Shown piece by piece: positions 35,017 to 45,251 of a stretch of 64,000 nucleotides of DNA. The DNA is from Bacillota bacterium (lineage in GTDB: Bacteria; Bacillota; Negativicutes; Sporomusales; UBA7701). Location: the NCBI GenBank assembly GCA_023415775.1, contig JAEZJM010000003.1:117180-181179 (forward strand), given 5' to 3'. The notes under the pieces were generated by a model that searched no databases, was not told the origin of the DNA, and saw only the letters and a list, made by a program, of their open reading frames with translations. Each line of letters starts with the position of its first letter. The first letter of the stretch is position 1. Position numbers and translations under genes: made by a program.

Positions 35017-36380
35017 ACAAAGCAGCAATAGCGGGCACGGCCGAAAGCCTGTGTCCCGTGTGCCTGAAACGAATCCCCGCCCACAAAATCGCCATCGGCG
35101 ACGACGTCTATCTTGAAAAAGCCTGCCCCGAACACGGCTCCTGCCGGACGATAATCTGGCGCGGGCCGCCGGCGTATAACGCGTGGGCGTTTGCCAGCCA
35201 GCCCCCGCCGCCCCCCGCATGCGCCGCCGCCGCGGACAAAGGCTGTCCGTTCGACTGCGGCCTCTGCCCCGCCCACCGCAGCCATACCTGCTGCGTCCTC
35301 CTCGAAGTCACCCGGCGCTGCAACCTCGCCTGCCCGGTCTGCTTCGCCTCGGCCGGCGGCGGCGACGACGACCCCGTCATCGGGACAATCGAAAGCTGGT
35401 ACCGGCGGCTGCTCGCCGGCGGCGGACCTTACAACATCCAGCTGTCGGGCGGCGAGCCCACCCTCCGGGACGACCTGCCCGCGATAATCGCCCTCGGCCG
35501 CTCGCTGGGCTACACCTTCTTTCAGCTCAACACCAACGGCCTGCGGCTGGCGGACGACCGCCAGTACGGGCTGCGGCTCAAACAGGCCGGGCTGTCGTGC
35601 GTCTTTTTGCAGTTCGACGGCCTGGACGACACCGTCTACGAAAAAATCAGGGGAAAACCCCTGCTGGACATAAAAAGAGCCGCCATCGCCCGCTGCGCCG
35701 AGCTCGGCCTCGGCGTAGTGCTCGTACCCACGCTCGTGCCGCGGATCAATACCGCGCACATCGGTCGCCTCGTCGATTTCGCCGTCAGCCTCATGCCGGC
35801 GGTGCGCGGTGTCCACTTCCAGCCGGTCAGCTACTTCGGCCGCTACCCGCACCCTCCGGCCGACGCCGACAGATTCACCCTCCCCGAGCTCATGCAGGCG
35901 CTGGTCGCCCAGACCGGCGGAAAAATGAAAATCAGCGACTTCCGCCCCTCCGGCGGCAGAAACGCTTACTGTTCCTTCCACGCCAACTACCTGGTTGCCG
36001 CCGACGGACAACTGAAGCTATGGAACAGCGGCGAGCAAGGCTGCTGTCAGACACGGCCCGCCGGCGACGACGTCCGTAAAGCGCGCTCCTTCGTCGCCAG
36101 GCGGTGGTCGGCGGCCTGCGGCCCGCGGGCCGACAGCCCCGCATACGGTCCGGGCATCGTCACCGACAGCCTCGACGCCTTCCTCGACACCGTCGATAAG
36201 CGAACCCTCTGCATATCCGCCATGGCGTTCCAGGACAACGGCACCATCGACCTCGACAGGGTAAAAGACTGCCCTCTGCACGTCGTCGCCCCGGACAGCC
36301 GGCTGATCCCCTTCTGCGCCTACAGCCTCACGCGCATCAACGGCGAGCCGCTCTACCGTCCCCGTGGGACGACGCCATGA
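35013..36380 (+). CDS. Radical SAM protein, TrsS-like
   Basis: A 455-residue radical SAM enzyme. The [4Fe-4S] motif CNLACPVC (CX3CX2C) is at about residues 104-111. It is preceded by a Cys-rich N-terminal region (LCPVCLKRIPA, CPEHGSC, CPFDCGLCPAH) reminiscent of the tetraether-synthase-like radical SAM group. SGGEPTLRDDLP is the glycine-rich SAM-binding strand. In related loci the homologue can be a selenoprotein, but no in-frame TGA is present here. Substrate is unknown. It lies between the nucleotidyltransferase and the CoA ligase, overlapping both by 4 bases, so it is tightly co-translated. Confidence 0.85.
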   Translation: MNKAAIAGTAESLCPVCLKRIPAHKIAIGDDVYLEKACPEHGSCRTIIWRGPPAYNAWAFASQPPPPPACAAAADKGCPFDCGLCPAHRSHTCCVLLEVTRRCNLACPVCFASAGGGDDDPVIGTIESWYRRLLAGGGPYNIQLSGGEPTLRDDLPAIIALGRSLGYTFFQLNTNGLRLADDRQYGLRLKQAGLSCVFLQFDGLDDTVYEKIRGKPLLDIKRAAIARCAELGLGVVLVPTLVPRINTAHIGRLVDFAVSLMPAVRGVHFQPVSYFGRYPHPPADADRFTLPELMQALVAQTGGKMKISDFRPSGGRNAYCSFHANYLVAADGQLKLWNSGEQGCCQTRPAGDDVRKARSFVARRWSAACGPRADSPAYGPGIVTDSLDAFLDTVDKRTLCISAMAFQDNGTIDLDRVKDCPLHVVAPDSRLIPFCAYSLTRINGEPLYRPRGTTP

Positions 36381-37705
36381 GCGGCCTTGCCAGGACACCG
36401 CTCGACGCCTGGGCGGCGCAAAAAATCGGCGCCGGCGGGGCCGGCTTCGCGCGCGAGCAGCTTGACCGCTACCAGCTCGAAAGACTGCGGGCGACAATCG
36501 GCTGGGCGCTTGGCAGTAGCCCGTTTTACCGCACGCGGCTGGCCGATTTCGCGGCCACTGATATCACCAAGCCATGCGACCTGAACAGACTGCCCTTCAC
36601 CACCGCCGCCGACCTCCGCCGGCACGGGCCGCGCTTCCTCTGCGTATCCCAGAGCGATGTCAGCCGGGTCGTCACCCTCGACAGCTCCGGCACGACCGGC
36701 GCAGCCAAACGCCTCTACTTCACCCCCGCCGACCAGGAAGCGACGCTCGACTTCTTCCGCCACGGCATGGCCTCTCTGACGCAGCCCGGCGACCGGGTGC
36801 TCATCCTCCTGCCCGGCGAGCGGCCGGGCGGCGTCGGCGACCTGCTCGCCGCCGCCCTCAACCGCAGCGGCGTTCGCCCCATCCCCCACGGCTTTATCCG
36901 TTCCCTGCCCGCAACACTCGCCGTCATGGTGCGCGAAAACGTCAGCTGCCTCGTCGGCGTGCCCGCCCAGGTGCTCGCGCTGGCCCGCTGGGCGGAAAGC
37001 GCCGGCGTGTCGCCCGCGCTGAAAAGCGTCCTCCTCAGCACCGACCACGTCCCCCGCGCCGTCGTCCGCGAGCTTGCGCGGCTGTGGGGCTGCGACGTTT
37101 TCGAACACTACGGCATGACCGAACTCGGTCTGGGCGGCGGGACCGACTGCGCCGCCCATACCGGCTGCCACCTGCATGAGGCCGACTTCTTCTTCGAAAT
37201 CGTCGACCCGCTCACCGGCCAACCCGTACCGGCAGGCGGGGAGGGGGAGGTCGTCGTCACCACCCTCGCCCGGCGCGCCATGCCCCTCATCCGCTACCGC
37301 ACCGGCGACATATCCCGCATCCTTAGCGAGCCGTGTCCCTGCGGGTCGGAACTGCGGCGGCTGGCGCCGGTGACCGCCAGGGCGGACGGGCGGATAATCC
37401 TCCCCGGACACGGCCATTTCACCCTCGCCGACCTCGACGAAGCCCTCTTCGCCCTCCCGGGCCTTATAAGCTTCACCGCCGCCGTCGACGACCGCCGCCG
37501 CGCAGCCAGACTCGCCATTGACGCCTCACTGGCGGCCGACCCCGACGGCCGGTGCGCGCGGGCGCTCATCGCCGCCGCGGACACCGTGCCGGCGATCCGG
37601 CTGGCGCGGCAGGCCGGCAGCCTCGCGGTATCCGTCGGGGCCGGGCGCTGCCGGGGCGAGCTTGAGCCCAGCGCGGCCAAAAGAGCCATCATGGAGTTGA
37701 GCTAA
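36377..37705 (+). CDS. AMP-dependent CoA ligase, PaaK-like (DVU_1553 type)
   Basis: A 442-residue adenylate-forming enzyme of the phenylacetate-CoA ligase type. The phosphate-binding loop is LDSSGTTGAAKRLYFT, the A5 motif is EHYGMTELGLGG, and YRTGDIS lies near the C-terminal lid. It would activate a carboxylic acid, possibly the product of the aldehyde oxidoreductase, to an acyl-CoA. That pairing is an inference from the operon. The start overlaps the radical SAM gene by 4 bases. Confidence 0.85.
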   Translation: MSGLARTPLDAWAAQKIGAGGAGFAREQLDRYQLERLRATIGWALGSSPFYRTRLADFAATDITKPCDLNRLPFTTAADLRRHGPRFLCVSQSDVSRVVTLDSSGTTGAAKRLYFTPADQEATLDFFRHGMASLTQPGDRVLILLPGERPGGVGDLLAAALNRSGVRPIPHGFIRSLPATLAVMVRENVSCLVGVPAQVLALARWAESAGVSPALKSVLLSTDHVPRAVVRELARLWGCDVFEHYGMTELGLGGGTDCAAHTGCHLHEADFFFEIVDPLTGQPVPAGGEGEVVVTTLARRAMPLIRYRTGDISRILSEPCPCGSELRRLAPVTARADGRIILPGHGHFTLADLDEALFALPGLISFTAAVDDRRRAARLAIDASLAADPDGRCARALIAAADTVPAIRLARQAGSLAVSVGAGRCRGELEPSAAKRAIMELS

Positions 37706-37709
37706 GCTG

Positions 37710-38306
37710 ATGGACAGAAAAATATACCTGCTAAGGCACGGAAAAATCCGCCTCGAAGACGACCAGCGGCGCTATATCGGCCAGCTCGACCTGCCGCTCA
37801 GCGACGAAGGCGAGAAGCAGGCCGTGTGGCTGCAGAAAGCGCTCGACCCCGCCGCCATCGGCGCGGTATACTGCAGCGACCTCGTCCGCTCGCGCCGGAC
37901 GGCGGAAATCGTCGCCGGCCCTAAAGGAATCCCCGTAACGGCGCTAAGAGCCTTGCGGGAAATATCGCTCGGCGAATGGGAAGGTCTTTCTTTCGCCGAC
38001 ATCACCCGCCGCTTTCCCGACGAATTCAAAGCCCGGGGCGCCGATATCGGCTACTACCGCGTCCCCGGCGGCGAAAGCTTCGCCGACTGCAGCCTACGGG
38101 TAATCGCCGCTTTTCGCGACATACTGGGGGCCGCGCAAGGCGACCTGGCGATCGTCGGCCACGCCGGCGTCAACCGGGTACTGCTCGGCCATATCCTCGG
38201 CATGCCGGTCACCAACGTTTTCCGCATCGCCCAGAACTATGGCTGTATCAACATCATCCAGTGCGGCGGCGCCGGCCATCAGCTCAAACTCGTCAACTAC
38301 CGGTGA
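37710..38306 (+). CDS. Histidine phosphatase family protein (CobC-like)
   Basis: A 198-residue phosphoglycerate-mutase-like phosphatase with the catalytic RHG motif in IYLLRHGKIRLED, LPLSDEGEKQA, SDLVRSRRTAEIV, the acid/base EISLGEWEG and the second His in IVGHAGVNR. It resembles CobC/alpha-ribazole phosphatases in length, but a cofactor-related or small-metabolite phosphatase role in this operon is equally possible. It starts 4 bases after the ligase stop. Confidence 0.85.
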   Translation: MDRKIYLLRHGKIRLEDDQRRYIGQLDLPLSDEGEKQAVWLQKALDPAAIGAVYCSDLVRSRRTAEIVAGPKGIPVTALRALREISLGEWEGLSFADITRRFPDEFKARGADIGYYRVPGGESFADCSLRVIAAFRDILGAAQGDLAIVGHAGVNRVLLGHILGMPVTNVFRIAQNYGCINIIQCGGAGHQLKLVNYR

Positions 38307-38340
38307 ACGCCGGACACCAACAAGAGAAAGGGGGATTACC

Positions 38341-38778
38341 GTGGCCGACGAAATGGCCCGCATAGCAAAACTGCGCGCGGAAGGCTTTCACTGCAGCCAG
38401 ATACTCATCATCCTCGGCCTGGAGAGCCAGGGCAAAAGCAACCCCGACATGGTGCGGGCCATGAACGGCCTGGCCAACGGCCTGGGCGACTGCGGCAAAA
38501 TCTGCGGCGTGCTCACGGGAGCGGTCTGCCTGCTCGGCCTCTACGCCGGCCGGGGCGAACCGCAGGAACGGGAAAATCACCTGCTCAACCTCATGGCGCA
38601 AAATCTGGTAGACTGGTTCGAGGAAAAATACGTCCCAACCTACGGCGGCACCGACTGCCAGACAATCCTCAACGACGACCCCTGGAACAAAATGCTGCGC
38701 TGTCCGGCGATGGTCATCGAAACCTATGCGCGAGCGATGGAACTCCTCGAAGACAACGGATTTATCGCCAAACCATAA
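38341..38778 (+). CDS. C-GCAxxG-C-C family redox protein
   Basis: A 145-residue protein with the family cysteine pattern: FHCSQ, then GDCGKICGVLTGAVCLLG, and two more Cys in DCQTIL and LRCPAMV. The family is probably redox-active or metal-binding, with no defined reaction. It is the last gene of the aldehyde oxidoreductase operon, as in the related Desulfovibrio locus (DVU_1555 type). GTG 38341 sits behind AAAGGGGG. A terminator follows. Confidence 0.85.
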   Translation: MADEMARIAKLRAEGFHCSQILIILGLESQGKSNPDMVRAMNGLANGLGDCGKICGVLTGAVCLLGLYAGRGEPQERENHLLNLMAQNLVDWFEEKYVPTYGGTDCQTILNDDPWNKMLRCPAMVIETYARAMELLEDNGFIAKP

Positions 38779-38809
38779 GCGGACAGCTTATAATAAGCCG
38801 CCACTCATT

Positions 38810-38836
38810 GCCCCCGGAAAAGGGGCTTTTTCTTTT
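38810..38836 (+). terminator. Rho-independent terminator of the aldehyde oxidoreductase operon
   Basis: GCCCC, a 7-base loop and GGGGC are followed by TTTTTCTTTT. It closes the island before sigG. Confidence 0.85.
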
Positions 38837-38915
38837 GCCCGAATAAAACAGCCCCTCCGTGGCAATAATGCTGATAGGAAATTAACAGGGTTGGAAGCTT
38901 GTGGGAGGGACAGAC

Positions 38916-39689
38916 GTGCTAGTAAACAAAGTCGAGATCTGCGGTGTCAACACAGCCAAGCTCCCCGTCCTACCGGCCAGCCGGATGCGCGAACTCTTCG
39001 AAATCATGCAGTCGGGCGGTGCGGGCGCCCGCGAACAGCTCATCTACGGCAACCTCAGACTCGTCCTCAGCGTCATCCAGCGGTTCAACAACCGCGGCGA
39101 ATTCGTCGACGACCTCTTCCAGGTCGGCTGCATCGGCCTCATGAAAGCCATCGACAACTTCGACCTCGCCCAGAACGTCAAATTCTCCACCTACGCCGTC
39201 CCCATGATCATCGGCGAAATCCGCCGCTACCTGCGCGACAACAACCCCATCCGCGTCAGCCGCTCCATGCGCGACGTCGCCTACAAGGCCCTCCAGGTCC
39301 GCGACTCGCTTGTCAACAAATACTCTCGCGAGCCCTCCATCAACGAAATCGCCGACGAACTCAAAATCCCCCGCGAAGAAATCGTCTTCGCCCTCGACGC
39401 CATCCAGGAACCCATCTCCCTCTTCGAACCCATCTACCACGACGGCGGCGACCCCATCTTCGTCATGGACCAGATCGGCGACGACCGCAACCACGACTTC
39501 AACTGGCTCGAAGGCGTCGCCATCAAAGAAGCCCTCCGCAAACTCAGCGACCGCGAAAAACACATCCTCACCCTCCGTTTCTTCGAAGGCAAGACCCAGA
39601 TGGAAGTTGCCGAAGAGATCGGCATATCGCAGGCCCAAGTTTCAAGATTAGAAAAAGCCGCCCTAGGACATATGCGCAAATACGTCTAG
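38916..39689 (+). CDS. sigG: Sporulation sigma factor SigG (forespore)
   Basis: A 257-residue sigma factor nearly colinear with Bacillus SigG: NKVEICGVNTAKLPVL at the N-terminus, NLRLVLSVIQRFNNRGEFVDD in region 2, PIRVSRSMRDVAYKALQVRD in region 3 and EIGISQAQVSRLEKAA in region 4. It directs late forespore transcription. GTG 38916 lies 6 bases after GGGAGGG; GTG 38901 is in frame but lies upstream of that site. Normally adjacent to sigE, it is separated here by the metabolic island. Confidence 0.97.
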   Translation: MLVNKVEICGVNTAKLPVLPASRMRELFEIMQSGGAGAREQLIYGNLRLVLSVIQRFNNRGEFVDDLFQVGCIGLMKAIDNFDLAQNVKFSTYAVPMIIGEIRRYLRDNNPIRVSRSMRDVAYKALQVRDSLVNKYSREPSINEIADELKIPREEIVFALDAIQEPISLFEPIYHDGGDPIFVMDQIGDDRNHDFNWLEGVAIKEALRKLSDREKHILTLRFFEGKTQMEVAEEIGISQAQVSRLEKAALGHMRKYV

Positions 39690-39815
39690 GGGAGGGCGTT
39701 GATAGACCCCATCTGCGGCGTTGCTCCTCAGAGCGCTGGCTAGCGTACATCCGAGTACGCGTCGCGGCGCGCTCTTCCGGTGCGCCTTGCATCTGGGGCC
39801 TCTGAACGCCCTCCC
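39690..39815 (+). repeat. Paired-arm intergenic repeat, copy 9
   Basis: Outer stem GGGAGGGCGTT / AACGCCCTCCC (11 bp, perfect), middle arms AGAGCGC/GCGCTCT, inner GCGTAC/GTACGC. It starts at the sigG stop codon. Confidence 0.87.
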
Positions 39816-39875
39816 GGCAACCCAAAGAAGAACGAGAAGAACCGTTTAAGATTCAAATTGGAGAGGAATCAAAAA

Positions 39876-40475
39876 ATGAATAAGACCCTGATCCGCATCG
39901 TCCTGCCCGTTTTATTGTTCGTCTTCGTCACCGGCGGCTGGAGCCTGCTCCTCGCCGGCGAGAGCAGGGGGGAGGAGGCATCCCCCCCAGACCTCATCCG
40001 CCTCCACATCATCGCCAACAGCGACAGCGCCGCCGACCAGCAGCTCAAATACCGCGTCCGCGACGCCATCACCGCCCACCTCGCCCCCCGGCTCGCCGGC
40101 GCCGCCTCCGGAGACGACGCCCGCCGCATCGTCGCCGCCCAGCGCGAAGACATCCTCCGCATCGCCCGGCGCACAATCGCCGCCGGCGGCGCATCCTACC
40201 CCGTCGCCATCGAAACAGGCTGGTTCGACTTCCCCCTCCGCACCTACGGCGCCCTCGTCCTGCCGCCCGGCCGCTACGAAACCGTGCGCATCCTCCTCGG
40301 CGCCGCCGAAGGCAAAAACTGGTGGTGCGTCCTCTTTCCGCCCCTATGCTTCATCGACGGCGCCACCGTCACCGCCGTCCCGGCCGTCGCCGGCACGGAC
40401 GGCGCCACCGGAGCGGCAAAAGCGGGAGAAGTGCAAATCAAATGGAAACTCGCCGAAATCCTCGGTCGCCCATAA
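39876..40475 (+). CDS. spoIIR: Stage II sporulation protein R (SpoIIR)
   Basis: A 199-residue exported signalling protein. A membrane/signal segment lies at about residues 7-27, followed by the family signatures LIRLHIIANSDSAADQQLKYRVRDAI and NWWCVLFPPLCFIDG. Made in the forespore, it triggers SpoIIGA in the mother cell to process pro-sigma-E. A 600-base frame starts at ATG 39876 behind GGAGAGG. Its last codons (LGRP and stop) overlap the left end of repeat copy 10, and the same 16 bases recur just past the repeat. Confidence 0.93.
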   Translation: MNKTLIRIVLPVLLFVFVTGGWSLLLAGESRGEEASPPDLIRLHIIANSDSAADQQLKYRVRDAITAHLAPRLAGAASGDDARRIVAAQREDILRIARRTIAAGGASYPVAIETGWFDFPLRTYGALVLPPGRYETVRILLGAAEGKNWWCVLFPPLCFIDGATVTAVPAVAGTDGATGAAKAGEVQIKWKLAEILGRP

Positions 40476-40583
40476 GGCCACATCTGCTTCGTTGGTCCTC
40501 GAATCACTTGCTTGAGTACGTTCGAGTACGCGGCGCGGCGTGATTCTCCGGTCCGCCTTGCATCTGGAGCCTTCTGAACGACC
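40464..40583 (+). repeat. Paired-arm intergenic repeat, copy 10, overlapping the spoIIR stop
   Basis: Outer ends GGTCGCCCATAAGG / CCTTCTGAACGACC, middle arms GAATCAC/GTGATTC, inner GAGTACG/CGAGTACG. The left end covers the last spoIIR codons. CTCGGTCGCCCATAAG (40461-40476) is repeated exactly at 40586-40601, flanking the element as a direct repeat. Confidence 0.85.
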
Positions 40584-40685
40584 TTCTCGGTCGCCCATAA
40601 GTTCTCCCCAAAAATTACTAAGCAAATTCGCCCTTCCCGTCGATATAATCAGTGAAGAGATAAAACCGGCAGGGGGGGTCGCACC

Positions 40686-40829
40686 ATGCTCATCGTCACC
40701 ACCAAGGTGCAGCAGGCCAACAACCAAAGCCGTGACAAACGTCGCGCCACCAGCAAAGACAAAACAAAAAAACAGGAACCGTTCAGTAAAATCCTTGCCA
40801 CGGAAATGACCCAGCCCCCCAAACGCTAA
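40686..40829 (+). CDS. Small basic protein of unknown function
   Basis: A 47-residue frame (MLIVTTKVQQANNQSRDKRR...) rich in Lys, Arg and Gln, with ATG 40686 behind a strong AGGGGGGG. It lies between repeat copies 10 and 11, whose left arm begins 3 bases after the stop. Spacing and ribosome-binding site favour a real gene. No domain or membrane segment is visible. Confidence 0.5.
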   Translation: MLIVTTKVQQANNQSRDKRRATSKDKTKKQEPFSKILATEMTQPPKR

Positions 40830-40831
40830 AC

Positions 40832-40953
40832 GGTCGTCCATAAGCGCCCATCTGCGGCGTTGGTCCTAAAAGCGCTTGCTTGCGTACGCAACGAAGTACG
40901 CGGCGCAGCGCGCTTTTCCGGTCCGCCTTGCATCTGGGCACTTCTGAACGACC
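40832..40953 (+). repeat. Paired-arm intergenic repeat, copy 11
   Basis: Outer ends GGTCGTCCATAAGCGCCC / GGGCACTTCTGAACGACC, middle arms AAAAGCGC/GCGCTTTT, inner GCGTAC/GTACGC. It is only about 250 bases from copy 10 and shares its GGTCG...CGACC termini. Confidence 0.87.
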
Positions 40954-41133
40954 TCTCACCTTCGCAATCATCAGGCCGCACGGCACACCCGCCGCGCGGC
41001 CTTCGTCTGCCCCGCTGAATAGTCGTGCCTTTCGAAAAATTCTCGCGAATGCAGGAAACGAACGTTTTTTGTCCAATGGAAAATACAGACATTCTTCTAT
41101 GTATCAATACAGGACGATTTGGAGGGAGCAAAC

Positions 41134-43107
<1,974 letters not shown>

Positions 43108-43206
43108 CCACTTGCTGCTCTATAACCGAACACCCTAGCGCCATCCCCGGCGGGCAAACTGCCCCGTTTCAAACCAAACACCCGTACATCCCTGTCCTTT
43201 TCCCCG

Positions 43207-43223
43207 TTGGCATGGAAAATGCA
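43207..43223 (+). promoter_or_regulatory. Sigma-54 promoter of the first aco operon
   Basis: TTGGCATGGAAAATGCA keeps the essential GG and GC doublets at the right spacing (TTGC is ATGC here). It would start transcription near 43235, 40 bases before the E1 alpha ATG. No clear palindromic activator site was found in the 100 bases upstream. Confidence 0.7.
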
Positions 43224-43274
43224 TTATTAGTTTTCCACAAAGACGTTTTGGGAAAAACGAGAGGGGTGATCTCC

Positions 43275-44249
43275 ATGAACCATGATGCCGAATTTCTACG
43301 CCACCTCTACCGGCGGATGATAAGCATCAGACTATTCGAAGAAAAAATCGGCGAACTCTTCCTCGGCGGCGAACTTCCGGGCTTCGTCCACCTCTATGTT
43401 GGCGAAGAAGCCATCGCCGTCGGCGTCTGCGCCAACCTCACCGACCAGGACTACATCACCAGCACCCACCGGGGCCACGGCCACTGCATCGCCAAAGGCG
43501 CGCAGATCAGGCCGATGATGGCCGAAATCTTCGGCAAACAGACCGGCTACTGCAAAGGCAAGGGCGGCTCCATGCACATCGCTGACTTCTCCGTCGGCAT
43601 GCTCGGCGCCAACGGCGTCGTCGGCGGCGGCTACAACCTCGCCGTCGGTGCGGCCCTCGCCGCAAAAATGCGCAAATCCGGCCAGGTCGCCGTCTGCTTC
43701 TTCGGCGACGGCGCCTCCAACCGCGGCACCTTCCACGAAGGCATCAACATGGCCGCCGCCTGGAAGCTTCCCGTCATATTCGTCAACGAAAACAACCAGT
43801 GGGCCTCCACCACCCCCTACCGCACAACCAACAACATCGAAGACATCGCCGACCGCGCCAAAGGCTACGGCATCCCCGGCGTCATCTGCGACGGCAACGA
43901 CATCTTCGCCGTCCTCGAGACCGCCAAAGCCGCCATCGACCGCGCCCGCGCCGGCGACGGCCCCACCCTCATCGAGGCCAAAACCTACCGCATCAAAGGC
44001 CACTTCGTCGGTGACCCCGAAATGTACCGCACCAAAGCCGAAGTACAAAAACACCTCGACGAAAACGACCCCCTCAAAAACTTCGCCCACAAAGTCATCG
44101 GCGCCAAAATCCTTAAGCAGGCCGACCTCGACGCCATCCGCGTCGAAGCCGCCAGCGAAATCGAGCAGGCGGTCGGGGAAGCCCGCCAGGCGCCCTACCC
44201 CGACGAAACCGAACTATTCGCAGACCTTTATGTGGAAGGGGTGAAGTAA
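43275..44249 (+). CDS. acoA: Acetoin/2-oxoacid dehydrogenase E1 alpha subunit (set 1)
   Basis: A 324-residue thiamine-diphosphate-dependent E1 alpha. GHGHCIAKGA and GKGGSMHIADFSVGMLGANG are family motifs; GDGASNRGTFHEGINMAA near residue 143 is the ThDP/Mg site. Together with the beta subunit it decarboxylates acetoin or a 2-oxo acid and passes the acyl unit to a lipoyl E2. The best match by pattern is AcoA (TPP-dependent acetoin dehydrogenase). ATG 43275 follows GAGGGGTGAT. The longer frame begins upstream of the promoter and was rejected. Confidence 0.85.
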   Translation: MNHDAEFLRHLYRRMISIRLFEEKIGELFLGGELPGFVHLYVGEEAIAVGVCANLTDQDYITSTHRGHGHCIAKGAQIRPMMAEIFGKQTGYCKGKGGSMHIADFSVGMLGANGVVGGGYNLAVGAALAAKMRKSGQVAVCFFGDGASNRGTFHEGINMAAAWKLPVIFVNENNQWASTTPYRTTNNIEDIADRAKGYGIPGVICDGNDIFAVLETAKAAIDRARAGDGPTLIEAKTYRIKGHFVGDPEMYRTKAEVQKHLDENDPLKNFAHKVIGAKILKQADLDAIRVEAASEIEQAVGEARQAPYPDETELFADLYVEGVK

Positions 44250-44250
44250 C

Positions 44251-45225
44251 ATGCGGGAAATAACCTTCTCCGACGCCACCCTCGAAGCCATGGCCGAAGA
44301 AATGGAACGCGACGCCCGCGTCTTCGTCATGGGCGAGGACATCGCCCGTCAGGGCGGCATATTCGGCCAATTCAAAGGCCTGCCCCAGCGGTTTGGCCTA
44401 GAGCGGGTCCTCGACACCCCCATCTCCGAAACCGCCATCGTCGGCGCCGGCGTCGGCGCGGCCCTGGCCGGCATGCGGCCCGTTGTCGACATGCACTTCG
44501 CCGACTTCATCACCGTCTGCATGGACGAAGTCGTCAACCAGATGGCCAAAATCCGCTACATGTTCGGCGGCCAGTGCACCGTCCCCGTCGTCCTCCGCGC
44601 CCCCGACGGCATCATCCGCTCGGCGGCCGCCCAGCACTCCCAAAGCCTCGAAGCGTGGTTCCTCCACGTCCCCGGCCTCAAAGTCGTCGTCCCCTCGAAC
44701 CCCGCCGACGCCAAAGGCCTCCTCAAAGCCGCCATCCGCAGCGACGACCCTGTACTCTACTTCGAGCACAAAGCTCTCTTCCCCACCAAAGGGCCGGTGC
44801 CTGACGGCGACCACATCGTCCCCATCGGCAAAGCCAACATCGTCCGGCCGGGGCGCGACGTCACCATCGTCTCCTACTCCATGATGCTGCACCGCGTCCT
44901 CGAAGCCGCCGACAAACTGGCCGGGCAGGGGATAGAAGCCGAAGTCATCGACCTTCGGACCATCTCGCCCATCGACTTTGACGCCATCTACGCCTCCATC
45001 GCCAAAACCCACCGGCTCATGGTCGTCCACGAAGCCGTCAAAACCGGCGGCGTCGGCGCGGAAATCGCCGCCCGGGTCGCCGAAGAAAACCTCGACCTCC
45101 TCGACGCCCCCATCGTGCGCATCGGCGCCCCCTACGTGCCGATACCCTTCAGCCCCAACCTCGAAAAACTCGTCAAAATCACCGCCGACGACGTTACCCT
45201 TGCAGCTATGAAGCTGTGTAAGTAA
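44251..45225 (+). CDS. acoB: Acetoin/2-oxoacid dehydrogenase E1 beta subunit (set 1)
   Basis: A 324-residue transketolase-like beta subunit with FVMGEDIARQGGIFGQFKGL at the N-terminus, PISETAIVGAGVGAALAG, and QHSQSLEAWFLHVPGLKVV in the centre, the typical AcoB/PdhB signatures. It starts one base after E1 alpha and ends 26 bases before a TRAP solute-binding protein. No E2 or E3 follows in this segment, so it must share those at 50352-53189. Confidence 0.85.
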   Translation: MREITFSDATLEAMAEEMERDARVFVMGEDIARQGGIFGQFKGLPQRFGLERVLDTPISETAIVGAGVGAALAGMRPVVDMHFADFITVCMDEVVNQMAKIRYMFGGQCTVPVVLRAPDGIIRSAAAQHSQSLEAWFLHVPGLKVVVPSNPADAKGLLKAAIRSDDPVLYFEHKALFPTKGPVPDGDHIVPIGKANIVRPGRDVTIVSYSMMLHRVLEAADKLAGQGIEAEVIDLRTISPIDFDAIYASIAKTHRLMVVHEAVKTGGVGAEIAARVAEENLDLLDAPIVRIGAPYVPIPFSPNLEKLVKITADDVTLAAMKLCK

Positions 45226-45251
45226 TAGAAAAATTGGAGGGGTACAAAAAC

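Noticed and set aside
35013..36380. TrsS-like radical SAM gene as a selenoprotein
   Set aside because: Homologues can contain selenocysteine, but the frame here has cysteines at the motif positions and no internal TGA.
43108..43206. Palindromic enhancer site for the AcoR-like protein
   Set aside because: I searched the stretch upstream of the sigma-54 site and found no convincing repeat or palindrome. The binding site may lie within the end of the activator gene.
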